A stretch of DNA of 64,000 bases from Polycyclovorans sp002706265 (lineage in GTDB: Bacteria; Pseudomonadota; Gammaproteobacteria; Nevskiales; Nevskiaceae). The stretch spans positions 248,001-312,000 of the forward strand of contig CAXBBM010000001.1 in the NCBI GenBank assembly GCA_963973915.1. Direction: 5' to 3'. Each line of letters opens with the position of its first letter. Position 1 is the stretch's first letter. Shown piece by piece: positions 33,507-41,834 of the stretch. Under the pieces are notes generated by a model. That model was not told where the DNA came from. It ran no database searches and saw nothing but the letters and a program-made list of their open reading frames with translations. Position numbers and translations under genes: made by a program.

Positions 33507-34474
33507 GACAGCTCCTGTCGTCGATAAAGGGCGTGCAGTCTTACGCTGGCCGTGGGGCGCGGCCTGACATCGCGCAGCGCATCCAGCAGGGTGACGCTGG
33601 CCGGCCGGTCATTGCACACCAGCAGCATGTCGGACCCGGCCGCCAGGGCCAGGCGGGCACGGTCTTCCATGCTACCGACGGCCGCGGCGCCGCCCATCGA
33701 CAGGTCGTCGGTGAACACCACGCCCTGAAAGCCGAGGCGCTTGCGCAGGATGTCCTTGACCCAATGCGCCGACAGCGACGCGGGACGGTCATCCACGGCG
33801 GTGTAGCGCACATGGGCGGTCATGATCGATTCCAGGCCATCGGCGATCAACGCGGCAAACGGCCGCAGTTCGCAGCGTTCGATCTCGGCCATGGAGCGCC
33901 GATCGACCGGAAGTTCGTGATGCGAGTCGGCAGTGACCGCACCGTGCCCGGGATAGTGCTTGCCGGTGGACGCCAGGCCCGCCCGCTTGAGCCCGCGCCG
34001 AAAGGCCCGCGACAGGTGGATGACGGTTTGCGCATCGCTGCCGAAGGCGCGGTCGCCAATGACGCCGGACACGCCGTGGTCAATGTCGAGCACCGGCGCG
34101 AACGGCAGGTCGATGCCGAAGGCCGACAGCTCGCGGCCGATGGTCTCGCCGACCTGCTCGGCTTCGGCCTCGGCGGCGGGCGCCGACTCCAGCAGGCGCT
34201 CGCCGATGCTGCGCATCGCCGGCAACCGCGAAAACCCGACCCGGAACCGCTGGATGCGACCGCCCTCATGGTCCACCGCCAGCAACAGGCGCGGCGTCTT
34301 CAGGGCCAACAGTTCATCGCAGAGCGCCTTGAGCTGCCCGGCATCGCGATAGTTGCGGGTAAACAGGATGACGCCGCCCACCAGCGGATGCGCAAGCACC
34401 TCGCGGTCTTCGGCGGTCAGCTCCAGGCCGCCGACATCCAGCATCAGCGGACCGATCAACGCGGGCTTATTCAT
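33503..34474 (-). CDS. nagZ: beta-N-acetylhexosaminidase NagZ
   Basis: Cytoplasmic GH3 enzyme that removes GlcNAc from anhydromuropeptides in cell-wall recycling. The 323-residue product has LMLDVGGLELTAEDRE, GGVILFTRNYRD, LLLAVDHEGGRIQRF, the KHYPGHGAVTADSHHELP loop with the His-Asp dyad and the nucleophile Asp in VVFTDDLSMGGA. No signal peptide. It overlaps the L,D-transpeptidase upstream by 8 bases and hpt downstream by 4. Confidence 0.96.
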   Translation of the reverse strand: MNKPALIGPLMLDVGGLELTAEDREVLAHPLVGGVILFTRNYRDAGQLKALCDELLALKTPRLLLAVDHEGGRIQRFRVGFSRLPAMRSIGERLLESAPAAEAEAEQVGETIGRELSAFGIDLPFAPVLDIDHGVSGVIGDRAFGSDAQTVIHLSRAFRRGLKRAGLASTGKHYPGHGAVTADSHHELPVDRRSMAEIERCELRPFAALIADGLESIMTAHVRYTAVDDRPASLSAHWVKDILRKRLGFQGVVFTDDLSMGGAAAVGSMEDRARLALAAGSDMLLVCNDRPASVTLLDALRDVRPRPTASVRLHALYRRQELS

Positions 34475-34958
34475 GCAGGTTCACCACGGTCCCCGGCGCG
34501 ACCAGATCGAAGAGGCGGATGATGTCAGCGTTGTTCATGCGGATGCAGCCTTTTGAGCCGGGCGTGCCCAGCGCGGTGACCGGCGGCGTGCCGTGCAGGT
34601 AGATGTACCGTCGAAAGGTGTCGACCGGGCCCAGGCGATTGCGCCCCGGCTCAAGACCCGACAGCCAGAGGATGCGGGTCAGGATCCAGTCGCGCCCCGG
34701 TTGCGTGTCGTGGGCCTCGGGCGTCCAGACCTCGCCGGTCCAGCGACGACCGCGAAACACCGCGCCCGGCGGCGCGCCCTGCCCGATCTTGGCGCGCACC
34801 TGGTGGCGGCCGCGCGGCGTGCAACCCGAGCCGTTCTGCTCGCCGATGCCGTTGACCCCGGTGGACACCGCCACGTCCATGACCTGGTGCTCGCCATCGC
34901 AGAGGCGCAGGCGCTGGGCAGACAGGTCAATGTCAATCTCCACGTTGCTCGGCCTCAC
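34467..34958 (-). CDS. L,D-transpeptidase (YkuD) without an obvious signal peptide
   Basis: A YkuD-fold protein; such enzymes make L,D-crosslinks in peptidoglycan or attach lipoproteins to it. The 163 residues are almost only the catalytic domain: IDIDLSAQRLRL is the usual entry strand, and the active site is H122 (YLHGTP) with SKGC138IRM. No signal peptide or membrane helix is seen with the ATG at 34958, and the start lies inside the CYTH gene (26-base overlap). It therefore appears cytoplasmic, or uses an unusual export route. Confidence 0.85.
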   Translation of the reverse strand: MRPSNVEIDIDLSAQRLRLCDGEHQVMDVAVSTGVNGIGEQNGSGCTPRGRHQVRAKIGQGAPPGAVFRGRRWTGEVWTPEAHDTQPGRDWILTRILWLSGLEPGRNRLGPVDTFRRYIYLHGTPPVTALGTPGSKGCIRMNNADIIRLFDLVAPGTVVNLHE

Positions 34959-35424
34959 TCCATTGGCAATAAGGGCGTTGCGACAGGGCGTGATTGTAAT
35001 AACGCGACTTGTCGGTCACCTCTGCACCCAGCCAGTCTGGCCGGGTGATGGCCTGATCTTCGGCCTCCAGCTCGACTTCGGCAACAATCAATCCGTCGCT
35101 GTCGCCGTGGAATTCGTCGATCTCCCAGATCAGACCGTCACGCTCCACGTAATGGCGGGTCTTTTCAACCGTGCCCACCGTCAGGGTCGCCAGCAGGGTT
35201 TGACCCTCGGCCAGGGGAATGCCGTAGTCATATTCCGCGCGTGCGGCGCCGACGACCGCCGCCTTGATGTTGAGACGGGCCTCGTCACCGGCCACCCGCA
35301 CGCGGATCGACGCCTTGCCGCCCACCCCCACCAGATAACCCTGTGCCATCGGCTGCCGACGGCGCACCTCGCGGCGCCAGGCGTCGCTGGCAAGCAGGTA
35401 TTTGCGTTCAATTTCGAGGGGCAT
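34933..35424 (-). CDS. CYTH-domain protein (triphosphate-binding)
   Basis: A 163-residue CYTH (CyaB/thiamine triphosphatase) fold protein, a barrel that binds or hydrolyses triphosphates such as PPPi. The N-terminal EIERKYLL carries the ExExK signature; ASIRVRVAGDEARLNIK, YDYGIPLAEG, KTRHYVERDGLIWEIDEFHGD and IVAEVELE supply the charged strand residues. ATG at 35424 gives MPLEIERK. It overlaps the L,D-transpeptidase by 26 bases. Often found alone in proteobacteria with inorganic triphosphatase activity. Confidence 0.92.
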   Translation of the reverse strand: MPLEIERKYLLASDAWRREVRRRQPMAQGYLVGVGGKASIRVRVAGDEARLNIKAAVVGAARAEYDYGIPLAEGQTLLATLTVGTVEKTRHYVERDGLIWEIDEFHGDSDGLIVAEVELEAEDQAITRPDWLGAEVTDKSRYYNHALSQRPYCQWSEAEQRGD

Positions 35425-35443
35425 GGGCGTTGGCGTCAGAACA

Positions 35444-36769
35444 TTACGGGGCGTCGCGGCGCAGCAGCGCCATCGACTCGACATGCGCGGTGTGCGGAAA
35501 CATGTCCATCACGCCAGCGCGCTCCAGGCGGTAGCCGTAGTGATGCACCAGGGTGCCCACGTCCCGCGCCAGGGTGCCGGGCTGGCACGACACGTAGACC
35601 ACGCGCGAGGGCTTCTTCGCCGCAATCAACGGCATCATCGCCTCGGCGCCGCTGCGGGGTGGATCGAGCAACACGGCATCGAACGCACCCGCCAGCCAGT
35701 CGGCCTCGGCGCCGGTCTTGAACAGGTCGGCCTTCTCGAAACGGATGTTCATCTGGTTGCGCTGCGCGTTGTCACGCGCGCGCTGCACCAGACCGGCGTC
35801 CCCCTCCACGGCCGTCAGCGCAACGCCGCGGGCCGCCAGCGGCAGCGAGAAATTGCCCAGACCGCAGAACAGCTCCAGCACCCGTTCGCCCGGCTGCGGC
35901 GCCAGCCAGTCAATGGCCTGGTTGACGACCCGCTGGCTGATGAAACCGTTCACCTGGATGAAATCGGCAATCTCGAACTGCAAGCGTCGCGCGGAGCCGT
36001 CGGGTGAGTAGTCGAGCACCCGCGCCGGCGGGTCGAGCGGGGTGATGGTGCTCAGCCCGCCGGGCTGCAGGCGCAGCTCGAAACCGGTGTCGCGCGCAAG
36101 CTGGCGAAACACCTGCAGATCGGCCTCGGTGGGCGCCTGCAGCACGCGAATCGACAGGCAAACGTGCTCGGCGGCCGCCATTTCGATCTGCGGAATCTTG
36201 TCGGCGATGCTGGTGTTGGCCAGCGCCTCGGCCAGCACCTCAAGCGCTTCGCCGACGCGCGGATCCAGCACCGGGCAGCGGCTCAGTTCGGCCAGAAAAT
36301 GGGTGCGCCGTTCGCGAAAGCCCACCAGCACCGTGTGCTTGTTGAACACCCACTTGGCCCCCATGCGCGCGCGGCGGCGATAGCCCCAGACCGGCCCGGT
36401 AATGGGCTCGGCAAGCTGCTCCGGCGCCACCTTGCCGATGCGCGCCAGGGCATCGACCAGTTGTTTTTGCTTGAACCGCACCTGCGCCTCGGGCGCCAGA
36501 TGCTGCAGGGCGCACCCGCCGCACACGCCAAAATGCGGGCAACCGGGCGTGACCCGATCCGGGCTGGCCGACGCAACGCGCAGCGTCTGCCCTTCGTCGA
36601 ACGATTTTCCGGCCGCCACGTACCTGAACACGACCCGTTCCGACGGCAGCGCATCGGCAATGAACACCACTTTGCCGTCGATGCGGGCAATGCCACGGCC
36701 ATCTTCGGCAAGGTCGAGAATCTCGGCTTCGTGCTCTCCCTCGGGGTACCGGCGCGCACGCCGCCTCAT
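35444..36769 (-). CDS. rlmD: 23S rRNA (uracil-1939-C5) methyltransferase
   Basis: SAM-dependent RNA methyltransferase with an N-terminal TRAM domain and a 4Fe-4S cluster. Of 441 residues, AEILDLAEDGRGIARIDGKVVFI is the TRAM part; the cluster cysteines are in PHFGVCGGCALQHL with a later RCPV; the SAM site is VLELFCGLGNFSLPLA; and the nucleophile Cys is in YVSCQPGTLARD. ATG at 36769 overlaps the cysM stop (ATGA). The GacS/BarA-like gene, cysM and rlmD sit together, as in Pseudomonas. Confidence 0.95.
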   Translation of the reverse strand: MRRRARRYPEGEHEAEILDLAEDGRGIARIDGKVVFIADALPSERVVFRYVAAGKSFDEGQTLRVASASPDRVTPGCPHFGVCGGCALQHLAPEAQVRFKQKQLVDALARIGKVAPEQLAEPITGPVWGYRRRARMGAKWVFNKHTVLVGFRERRTHFLAELSRCPVLDPRVGEALEVLAEALANTSIADKIPQIEMAAAEHVCLSIRVLQAPTEADLQVFRQLARDTGFELRLQPGGLSTITPLDPPARVLDYSPDGSARRLQFEIADFIQVNGFISQRVVNQAIDWLAPQPGERVLELFCGLGNFSLPLAARGVALTAVEGDAGLVQRARDNAQRNQMNIRFEKADLFKTGAEADWLAGAFDAVLLDPPRSGAEAMMPLIAAKKPSRVVYVSCQPGTLARDVGTLVHHYGYRLERAGVMDMFPHTAHVESMALLRRDAP

Positions 36770-37656
36770 GCCGGATAGACGCCCGTCGAGATGTAACGAT
36801 CGCCCCGGTCGCAGGCGATCGACACGATGGTGGCCCCCTGCAGCCGCTGGCACAGTTGCAGGGCCACCCACATGGCACCGCCCGACGACGGCCCGCAGAA
36901 CAGCCCTTCAATTCGGGCCATGTCGCGCATGGTGGCCTCGGCATCGGCGGCCGACACCTCGATCACCTCATCGACCCGCGGGCGCTCGAAAATTTTCGGC
37001 AAATAGGCTTCTGGCCATTTGCGGATGCCGGGAATCGACGACTCGCCATCGGGCTGCACGCCCACGATCTGCACCGCTGGATTCTGCGATTTGAAGTAGC
37101 GCGAGCAGCCCATGATGGTGCCGGTGGTGCCCATGCTGGAGACGAAATGGGTGATCGCGCCCCCGGTGTCGCGCCAGATCTCGGGGCCGGTGCCTTCAAA
37201 GTGCGCCCGCCAGTTGTCGGGGTTGGCGAACTGATTGAGCACCTTGCCCTTGCCGTCGCGCGCCATCTGGTCGGCGAGGTCACGGGCGCCTTCCATGCCT
37301 TCCTGCTGGGTGACCGGGATGATCTCGGCGCCATAGGCGCGCATGGACGCGCGACGCTCGGCGCTCATGTGCGCCGGCATGATCAGCACCATGCGATAGC
37401 CCAGCACCGCAGCGGCCATGGCCAGCGCGATGCCGGTATTGCCCGACGTGGCCTCGATCAGTGTGTCACCAGGCTTGATTTCACCGCGCTCCTGGGCGCG
37501 CAGAATCATCGAGTACGCTGGCCGGTCTTTCACCGATCCGGCCGGATTGTTGCCCTCGAGCTTGGCAAAAAGCCGGTTGCTGCCGATCCCCGGCAGACGG
37601 GTGAGTTGCACCAGCGGGGTGTTGCCAATCGTGTTGGCCAGAGTTTGAGTGGACAT
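36766..37656 (-). CDS. cysM: cysteine synthase B
   Basis: PLP enzyme joining O-acetylserine with sulfide or thiosulfate. The 296-residue product has NTIGNTPLVQLTRL, the PLP Lys43 in NPAGSVKDRPA, EATSGNTGIALAM, the CysM-like TGGAITHFVSSMGTTGTIMG phosphate loop, and GLFCGPSSGGAMW. Length matches CysM better than CysK. It is the first gene of the minus-strand run and divergent from the hybrid kinase. Confidence 0.94.
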   Translation of the reverse strand: MSTQTLANTIGNTPLVQLTRLPGIGSNRLFAKLEGNNPAGSVKDRPAYSMILRAQERGEIKPGDTLIEATSGNTGIALAMAAAVLGYRMVLIMPAHMSAERRASMRAYGAEIIPVTQQEGMEGARDLADQMARDGKGKVLNQFANPDNWRAHFEGTGPEIWRDTGGAITHFVSSMGTTGTIMGCSRYFKSQNPAVQIVGVQPDGESSIPGIRKWPEAYLPKIFERPRVDEVIEVSAADAEATMRDMARIEGLFCGPSSGGAMWVALQLCQRLQGATIVSIACDRGDRYISTGVYPA

Positions 37657-37694
37657 GCCCTAAAGTGTAGCCGGCTACATTCGAGCGAGGCGCT

Positions 37695-39944
37695 TTGAAG
37701 TCACGGTTGACCCCTGCGATGTGCATCTTCTGGATGATCCAGCCCTGGCTGCTGGCCGGTCTGCTGATCACGCTGCTGCGCTGGCTGGCGCCCGGCACCT
37801 GGCTCAGCGATGACCCGCTGAGGCTGCTGCTGTTGGGCGCCGCGCTGACGCTGGCGTTCAGCATCTGGATGGGCCTGCACCTGGCCCGAGGGCTGGGGCA
37901 GCTGGCGCAGGCCGGGCGCGCACTGGCGCAGGGGCGCGTTGAGCAGCGCGCGCCCAGTGACCTGCCGGCGCCGCTGGCCGCCGTGGCCCTGCACCTCAAC
38001 CAGATTGCCCGCGCCATGAGCCAGACCCAGGATCACCACAACCAGCTCATGCAGCAGTCCACCACCCGGCTCAAGAGCGAGCACGCGCGGCTGCAGTCGC
38101 TGAACAGCGACATGCGCGCGGCGTTGCTGCACACGCAATCGGCCGCCGAAAGCCAGTCGGCCCTGTTCGCCAATCTCAGCCACGAACTGCGCACGCCCCT
38201 CACCGGCATTCTGGGATACGCCGATCTGCTGCGGCGCTCGGCCCTGGACCCCGAGCAGGAGCAGTACCTCGAAACCCTGGACCGGTCGGCGCGCGGGCTG
38301 CTGGCCATGGTCAATGACCTGCTGGACTGGAGCCGTATCGAGTCGGGCCGCCTGCACCTCAACGAAGAGCGGTTCGACATTCACGAGGTGGTCGAAAACG
38401 TCACCACCCTGCTGGCACCGCTGGCCTACCAGAAGGACCTTGAGCTGGTGCGCATCGTCGATCATGACGTGCCGCGCGGGCTGTCGGGCGACGCGCAGCG
38501 CCTGCGGCAGATTCTGACCAACCTGCTGTCCAACGCCATCAAGTTCACCGATGTGGGTGAGGTGGTGGTGCGCGTCACCCAGGGCAACCCCAGCGAGCGG
38601 CACGTGTGGCTCAACCTGTCGGTGCAGGACACCGGCGTGGGCATCAGCCCGGCGGTGCAGGCGCGGCTGTTCCAGCCCTTCCAGCAGGCCGGCCACAGCC
38701 AGGGTGGCAGCGGCCTGGGCCTGTCGATCAGCCGTCGCCTGGCCGAAATGATGGGCGGTGACATCACCCTGGACAGCGCACCCGGCAAGGGCGCTCATTT
38801 CTGCGCGCGACTGCCGTTTCGGACCGCTGCACGCGCCGATGATCCGGGGCCGGACGGGCGCATGCGCGGCCGCAGGGTGTGGCTGTTCGAGCCCCACCCC
38901 ACCGCGCGCCTTGCGCTGACCCACTGGCTGAGCTTCTGGGGCGTGGACGTGGTTGATTTCGACACCCCGCAGCACCTCGCCGAACGGCTGGAGATTGCCC
39001 AGGGCCTGCCGAGCCTGGTGATCGTGGGCCTGGCCCCGCAGCAGGTCGAGTCCCTGCGCGCGGTGTTGCAGCTCTGCGGCGACCGCAAGCCGCCGCTGTT
39101 GGCGCTGGTCGCCTCCGCCTCGCTGGACCTTCAGCTTCGGCTGCGCGCTCTGGGCGCTGCGGCCTGTCTGGCCAAATCCGTCGATCATCAGGCCCTGTTA
39201 CAGGTGCTGGTAGACCTGAGCACCCAGACTGCCAGCCCGCGGCCGCTGGCCAGGCGCCGCGCGCTGATCGCCGACAACAATCTCAGCAACCTGCGCTATC
39301 TGGCGCTGCTGGCGGTGGAGCTGGGGCTGGACGTGCTGGAAGCGCACGACGGCGAGCAGGCACTGGCGCTGTACCGCGAGCACCGGGTCGAATTCGTGCT
39401 GCTCGACGCCCGCATGCCGCGCCTCGATGGGCCGGGCTGCGCGCGCGCCATCCGTGCCTTGGCAGAACACGGTGCGCAGCCGCGCATCATCGCCGTCAGC
39501 GCCCATCTGGAGCCCGACGAGCGACGCGCATTCCTGGACGCCGGGGCCGACCAGATCCTGCTCAAGCCCTTCGACGAACGCCAGTTGCTCCATGCCCTGC
39601 GGCCCACGCCGGCCCGGCACGGCACGCCGTCATCGCGCTTGCTGGGCACCGACCCCGACATGCTGGCGCTGTTGCGCGAGGAACTGCCCCTGCAATTGGC
39701 AGAACTGGAGGCCGCATGTGCCGCCGCGTCACTGGAAACCGCCCGCGACGCCGCCCACCAGTTGCGCGGCACCGCCGCGTTCTACCACCTCGGCAGCCTG
39801 CGCGATGCCACCCACCAACTGGAAACGCGCCTGCGCGCCGTGACCCACACCGACCACGCGCAGGCCGAATGCGAGGCCGTGCAACAGGCGATCGCCAGCG
39901 CATTGACCGAGATCGACTCACGACTGGCCGAACTGGGCGGCTGA
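37695..39944 (+). CDS. GacS/BarA-like hybrid histidine kinase without a periplasmic sensor
   Basis: A 749-residue tripartite hybrid kinase. Two close N-terminal helices enclose a loop of only about ten residues, so no periplasmic sensor exists. A HAMP-like region and coiled coil lead to the HisKA box (FANLSHELRTPLTG, H163), an intact ATPase (DTGVGISP, GSGLGLSISRRL), a first receiver whose phospho-Asp is lost (LVIVGL), a second intact receiver (LLDARMP, D571) and an Hpt domain (H688 in AHQLRG). Layout and neighbours (cysM, rlmD) match GacS/BarA, which feeds GacA/UvrY. TTG at 37695 has a good GAGG ribosome site; ATG at 37719 is an alternative. Confidence 0.85.
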   Translation: MKSRLTPAMCIFWMIQPWLLAGLLITLLRWLAPGTWLSDDPLRLLLLGAALTLAFSIWMGLHLARGLGQLAQAGRALAQGRVEQRAPSDLPAPLAAVALHLNQIARAMSQTQDHHNQLMQQSTTRLKSEHARLQSLNSDMRAALLHTQSAAESQSALFANLSHELRTPLTGILGYADLLRRSALDPEQEQYLETLDRSARGLLAMVNDLLDWSRIESGRLHLNEERFDIHEVVENVTTLLAPLAYQKDLELVRIVDHDVPRGLSGDAQRLRQILTNLLSNAIKFTDVGEVVVRVTQGNPSERHVWLNLSVQDTGVGISPAVQARLFQPFQQAGHSQGGSGLGLSISRRLAEMMGGDITLDSAPGKGAHFCARLPFRTAARADDPGPDGRMRGRRVWLFEPHPTARLALTHWLSFWGVDVVDFDTPQHLAERLEIAQGLPSLVIVGLAPQQVESLRAVLQLCGDRKPPLLALVASASLDLQLRLRALGAAACLAKSVDHQALLQVLVDLSTQTASPRPLARRRALIADNNLSNLRYLALLAVELGLDVLEAHDGEQALALYREHRVEFVLLDARMPRLDGPGCARAIRALAEHGAQPRIIAVSAHLEPDERRAFLDAGADQILLKPFDERQLLHALRPTPARHGTPSSRLLGTDPDMLALLREELPLQLAELEAACAAASLETARDAAHQLRGTAAFYHLGSLRDATHQLETRLRAVTHTDHAQAECEAVQQAIASALTEIDSRLAELGG

Positions 39945-39969
39945 GGGCTGACGCCGCCGATCAGCGTGA

Positions 39970-40347
39970 TCAGTCGCGTTCCAGAATCACCGTGGCCAGC
40001 ACCCAGTCGCCATCGTCGGTCAGCGCCAGATGCGTGCGGCTGATGCCCCGCTGGCGGAGCAGCGCCTGCACGGCGGGGCTGAACCGCAATGAGGGGGCGC
40101 CGATCTCGCTGCGGCCGACACCGCAATCCCGGTGATCGATGTCGCGAAACCCGCAGCCCAGCGCCTTCACCAGCGCCTCCTTGGCGGCGAAGCTTTTGGC
40201 CATGCGGTTGGCGCGCCGGGCACCGGCGGGCAGCGTGGCGCGCTCTTCGTCGGTCAGCAGGCGGTCGATGAAACGCTGGCCATGCCGCGCCAGCACGCGC
40301 TCGATGCGGCTGACGCGGATGAGGTCGTTGCCCAGCCCGACGATCAT
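39970..40347 (-). CDS. acpS: holo-[acyl-carrier-protein] synthase
   Basis: Transfers 4'-phosphopantetheine from CoA to acyl carrier protein. The 125-residue product has GLGNDLIRVSRIERVLARHGQRF (family GIGxDIVEI.R; Asp kept) and FAAKEALVKALGCGFR. Overlaps pdxJ by ATGA in the common recO-pdxJ-acpS order. Confidence 0.95.
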   Translation of the reverse strand: MIVGLGNDLIRVSRIERVLARHGQRFIDRLLTDEERATLPAGARRANRMAKSFAAKEALVKALGCGFRDIDHRDCGVGRSEIGAPSLRFSPAVQALLRQRGISRTHLALTDDGDWVLATVILERD

Positions 40348-41108
40348 GCGACCGGCGACGCCTGCGCGAACCGGGCCTCGTTCATCGCCCGGCGCATTTC
40401 GGCAATGGCCATCGGCAGACCCACGAACATCGACCGGGCCACGATGCTGTGCCCGATATTGAGTTCAACGACTTCGGGAATGCGGGCAATCGCGCCCACG
40501 TTGTGCAGGTGCAGGCCGTGGCCGGCGTGCACTTCCAGGCCCGCCGCGGCAGCCTCGCGCGCGAAATCGCGAATGCGGACCAGTTCGGCGTGCCGGTCAT
40601 CGCCCTCGGTGTCGGCATAGCGCCCGGTGTGAATTTCGATGTGCGGCACGCCGACCGCAAGGCACGCGGCAAGCTGCGCCGGGTCGGCGTCGATGAACAG
40701 CGCGGTGACGATGCCCGCCGCACGCAGCGTCAGGCAGGCTGCGGCCACGGCGTCCTGATGCGCGGCCACGTCCAGCCCGCCTTCGGTGGTGACCTCCTCG
40801 CGCTTCTCGGGCACCAGGCAGACGAAGCGCGGCCGCACCCGACAGGCGATGTCGACCATTTCGTCGGTGACGGCCATCTCCAGATTCACCGGCACCGGGC
40901 TGCGCGCCAGCAACCGGGTGACGTCGTGATCCTGAATATGGCGGCGGTCTTCCCGCAGGTGGATCGTCAGGCTGTCGGCGCCCGCGCTGGCGGCGAGCAG
41001 ACCGGCCTCGACCGGATCGGGGTACGCGGTGCCGCGCGCCTGGCGCACGGTGGCCACATGATCAATGTTGATGCCGAGACGCAGCCCGGCCAGCGACGGG
41101 TGAGACAC
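40344..41108 (-). CDS. pdxJ: pyridoxine 5'-phosphate synthase
   Basis: Condenses 1-deoxyxylulose-5-phosphate with 3-amino-2-oxopropyl phosphate to give pyridoxine phosphate. The 254-residue barrel protein has LGINIDHVATVRQARGT, LTIHLREDRRHIQDHD, FVCLVPEKREEVTTEGGLDV, IEIHTGRYAD and EVHAGHGLHLHNV, all family-typical. It lies between recO and acpS. Confidence 0.96.
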   Translation of the reverse strand: MSHPSLAGLRLGINIDHVATVRQARGTAYPDPVEAGLLAASAGADSLTIHLREDRRHIQDHDVTRLLARSPVPVNLEMAVTDEMVDIACRVRPRFVCLVPEKREEVTTEGGLDVAAHQDAVAAACLTLRAAGIVTALFIDADPAQLAACLAVGVPHIEIHTGRYADTEGDDRHAELVRIRDFAREAAAAGLEVHAGHGLHLHNVGAIARIPEVVELNIGHSIVARSMFVGLPMAIAEMRRAMNEARFAQASPVA

Positions 41109-41135
41109 GATTCACACTCCCAAGTCAGGCGCGCA

Positions 41136-41813
41136 TTATGCCGACGGCGCACGCGCCCGAAATGCCTGCATCAGTTGCGATGAGGCCAGCCGCCTGCCGC
41201 CCAGGGCGTGGTCGAGCATGGGTTTGAGCAGGCGTCGCGCTTCACGGCGCTGCTGGGCATCCAGCGACAGTGCAGGGTTGGCCAGCGCCGCCAGGGTGCT
41301 GCGCGCCACGCCGCGTCCGTCCTCGGCGGGTCGCCACGCGCCGCCCGCCTGCCAGGCCCAGTGCCCGCCTTCACCAGCGGGCAACTCGGCCAGCCCCAGT
41401 CCTATCTCGTGCAGCAAGGCCCATTCGAACTGGCGCAGGGCCGATTCGGCCTCATCACCGCGCAGCGCCTCGATGGCGCAGGCGTAGGCGGCAAACAGGC
41501 GGGGATGCGGATCTTCACGCGCCAGCAGCTTGAGGACCAGCTCGTTGAGATACCAGCCGAAAAGCACCCGCTCTGCGGCGAGAACGGGCGGTGGTGATTC
41601 CAGGTCGGCGTGGGTCAGGGTCTTCAGCTCGCCGCGTCCCGTCAGCCCGACATCGAGCAGCGCGAAGGGCTGCAGGCTGCCGCGCAGCCGACTTTTCGCC
41701 CCGCGGGCCCCGCGCGCCACCGCGCCGATGCGCCCGGCATCGACCGTCAGCAGCTCCAGCAGCGCCGAGGTTTCGCGATACGGGCGCGATTGGAGGACGT
41801 AAGCCAGCGGCAC
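41136..41813 (-). CDS. recO: DNA repair protein RecO
   Basis: Loads RecA at gaps with RecR and RecF. The 225-residue product has the OB-fold N-terminus (AYVLQSRPYRETSALLELLT, GARGAKSRLRGSLQPFALLDV) and a C-terminal helical domain (YLNELVLKLLARED, FEWALLHEIGLGL). It opens recO-pdxJ-acpS; era, its usual upstream neighbour, is not here. Confidence 0.9.
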   Translation of the reverse strand: MPLAYVLQSRPYRETSALLELLTVDAGRIGAVARGARGAKSRLRGSLQPFALLDVGLTGRGELKTLTHADLESPPPVLAAERVLFGWYLNELVLKLLAREDPHPRLFAAYACAIEALRGDEAESALRQFEWALLHEIGLGLAELPAGEGGHWAWQAGGAWRPAEDGRGVARSTLAALANPALSLDAQQRREARRLLKPMLDHALGGRRLASSQLMQAFRARAPSA

Positions 41814-41834
41814 CGCAGGGTCAGCCGGTGCGCC

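Noticed and set aside
37701..39188. 495-residue minus-strand frame
   Set aside because: Antisense to the hybrid kinase; composition and lack of motifs mark it as a shadow.
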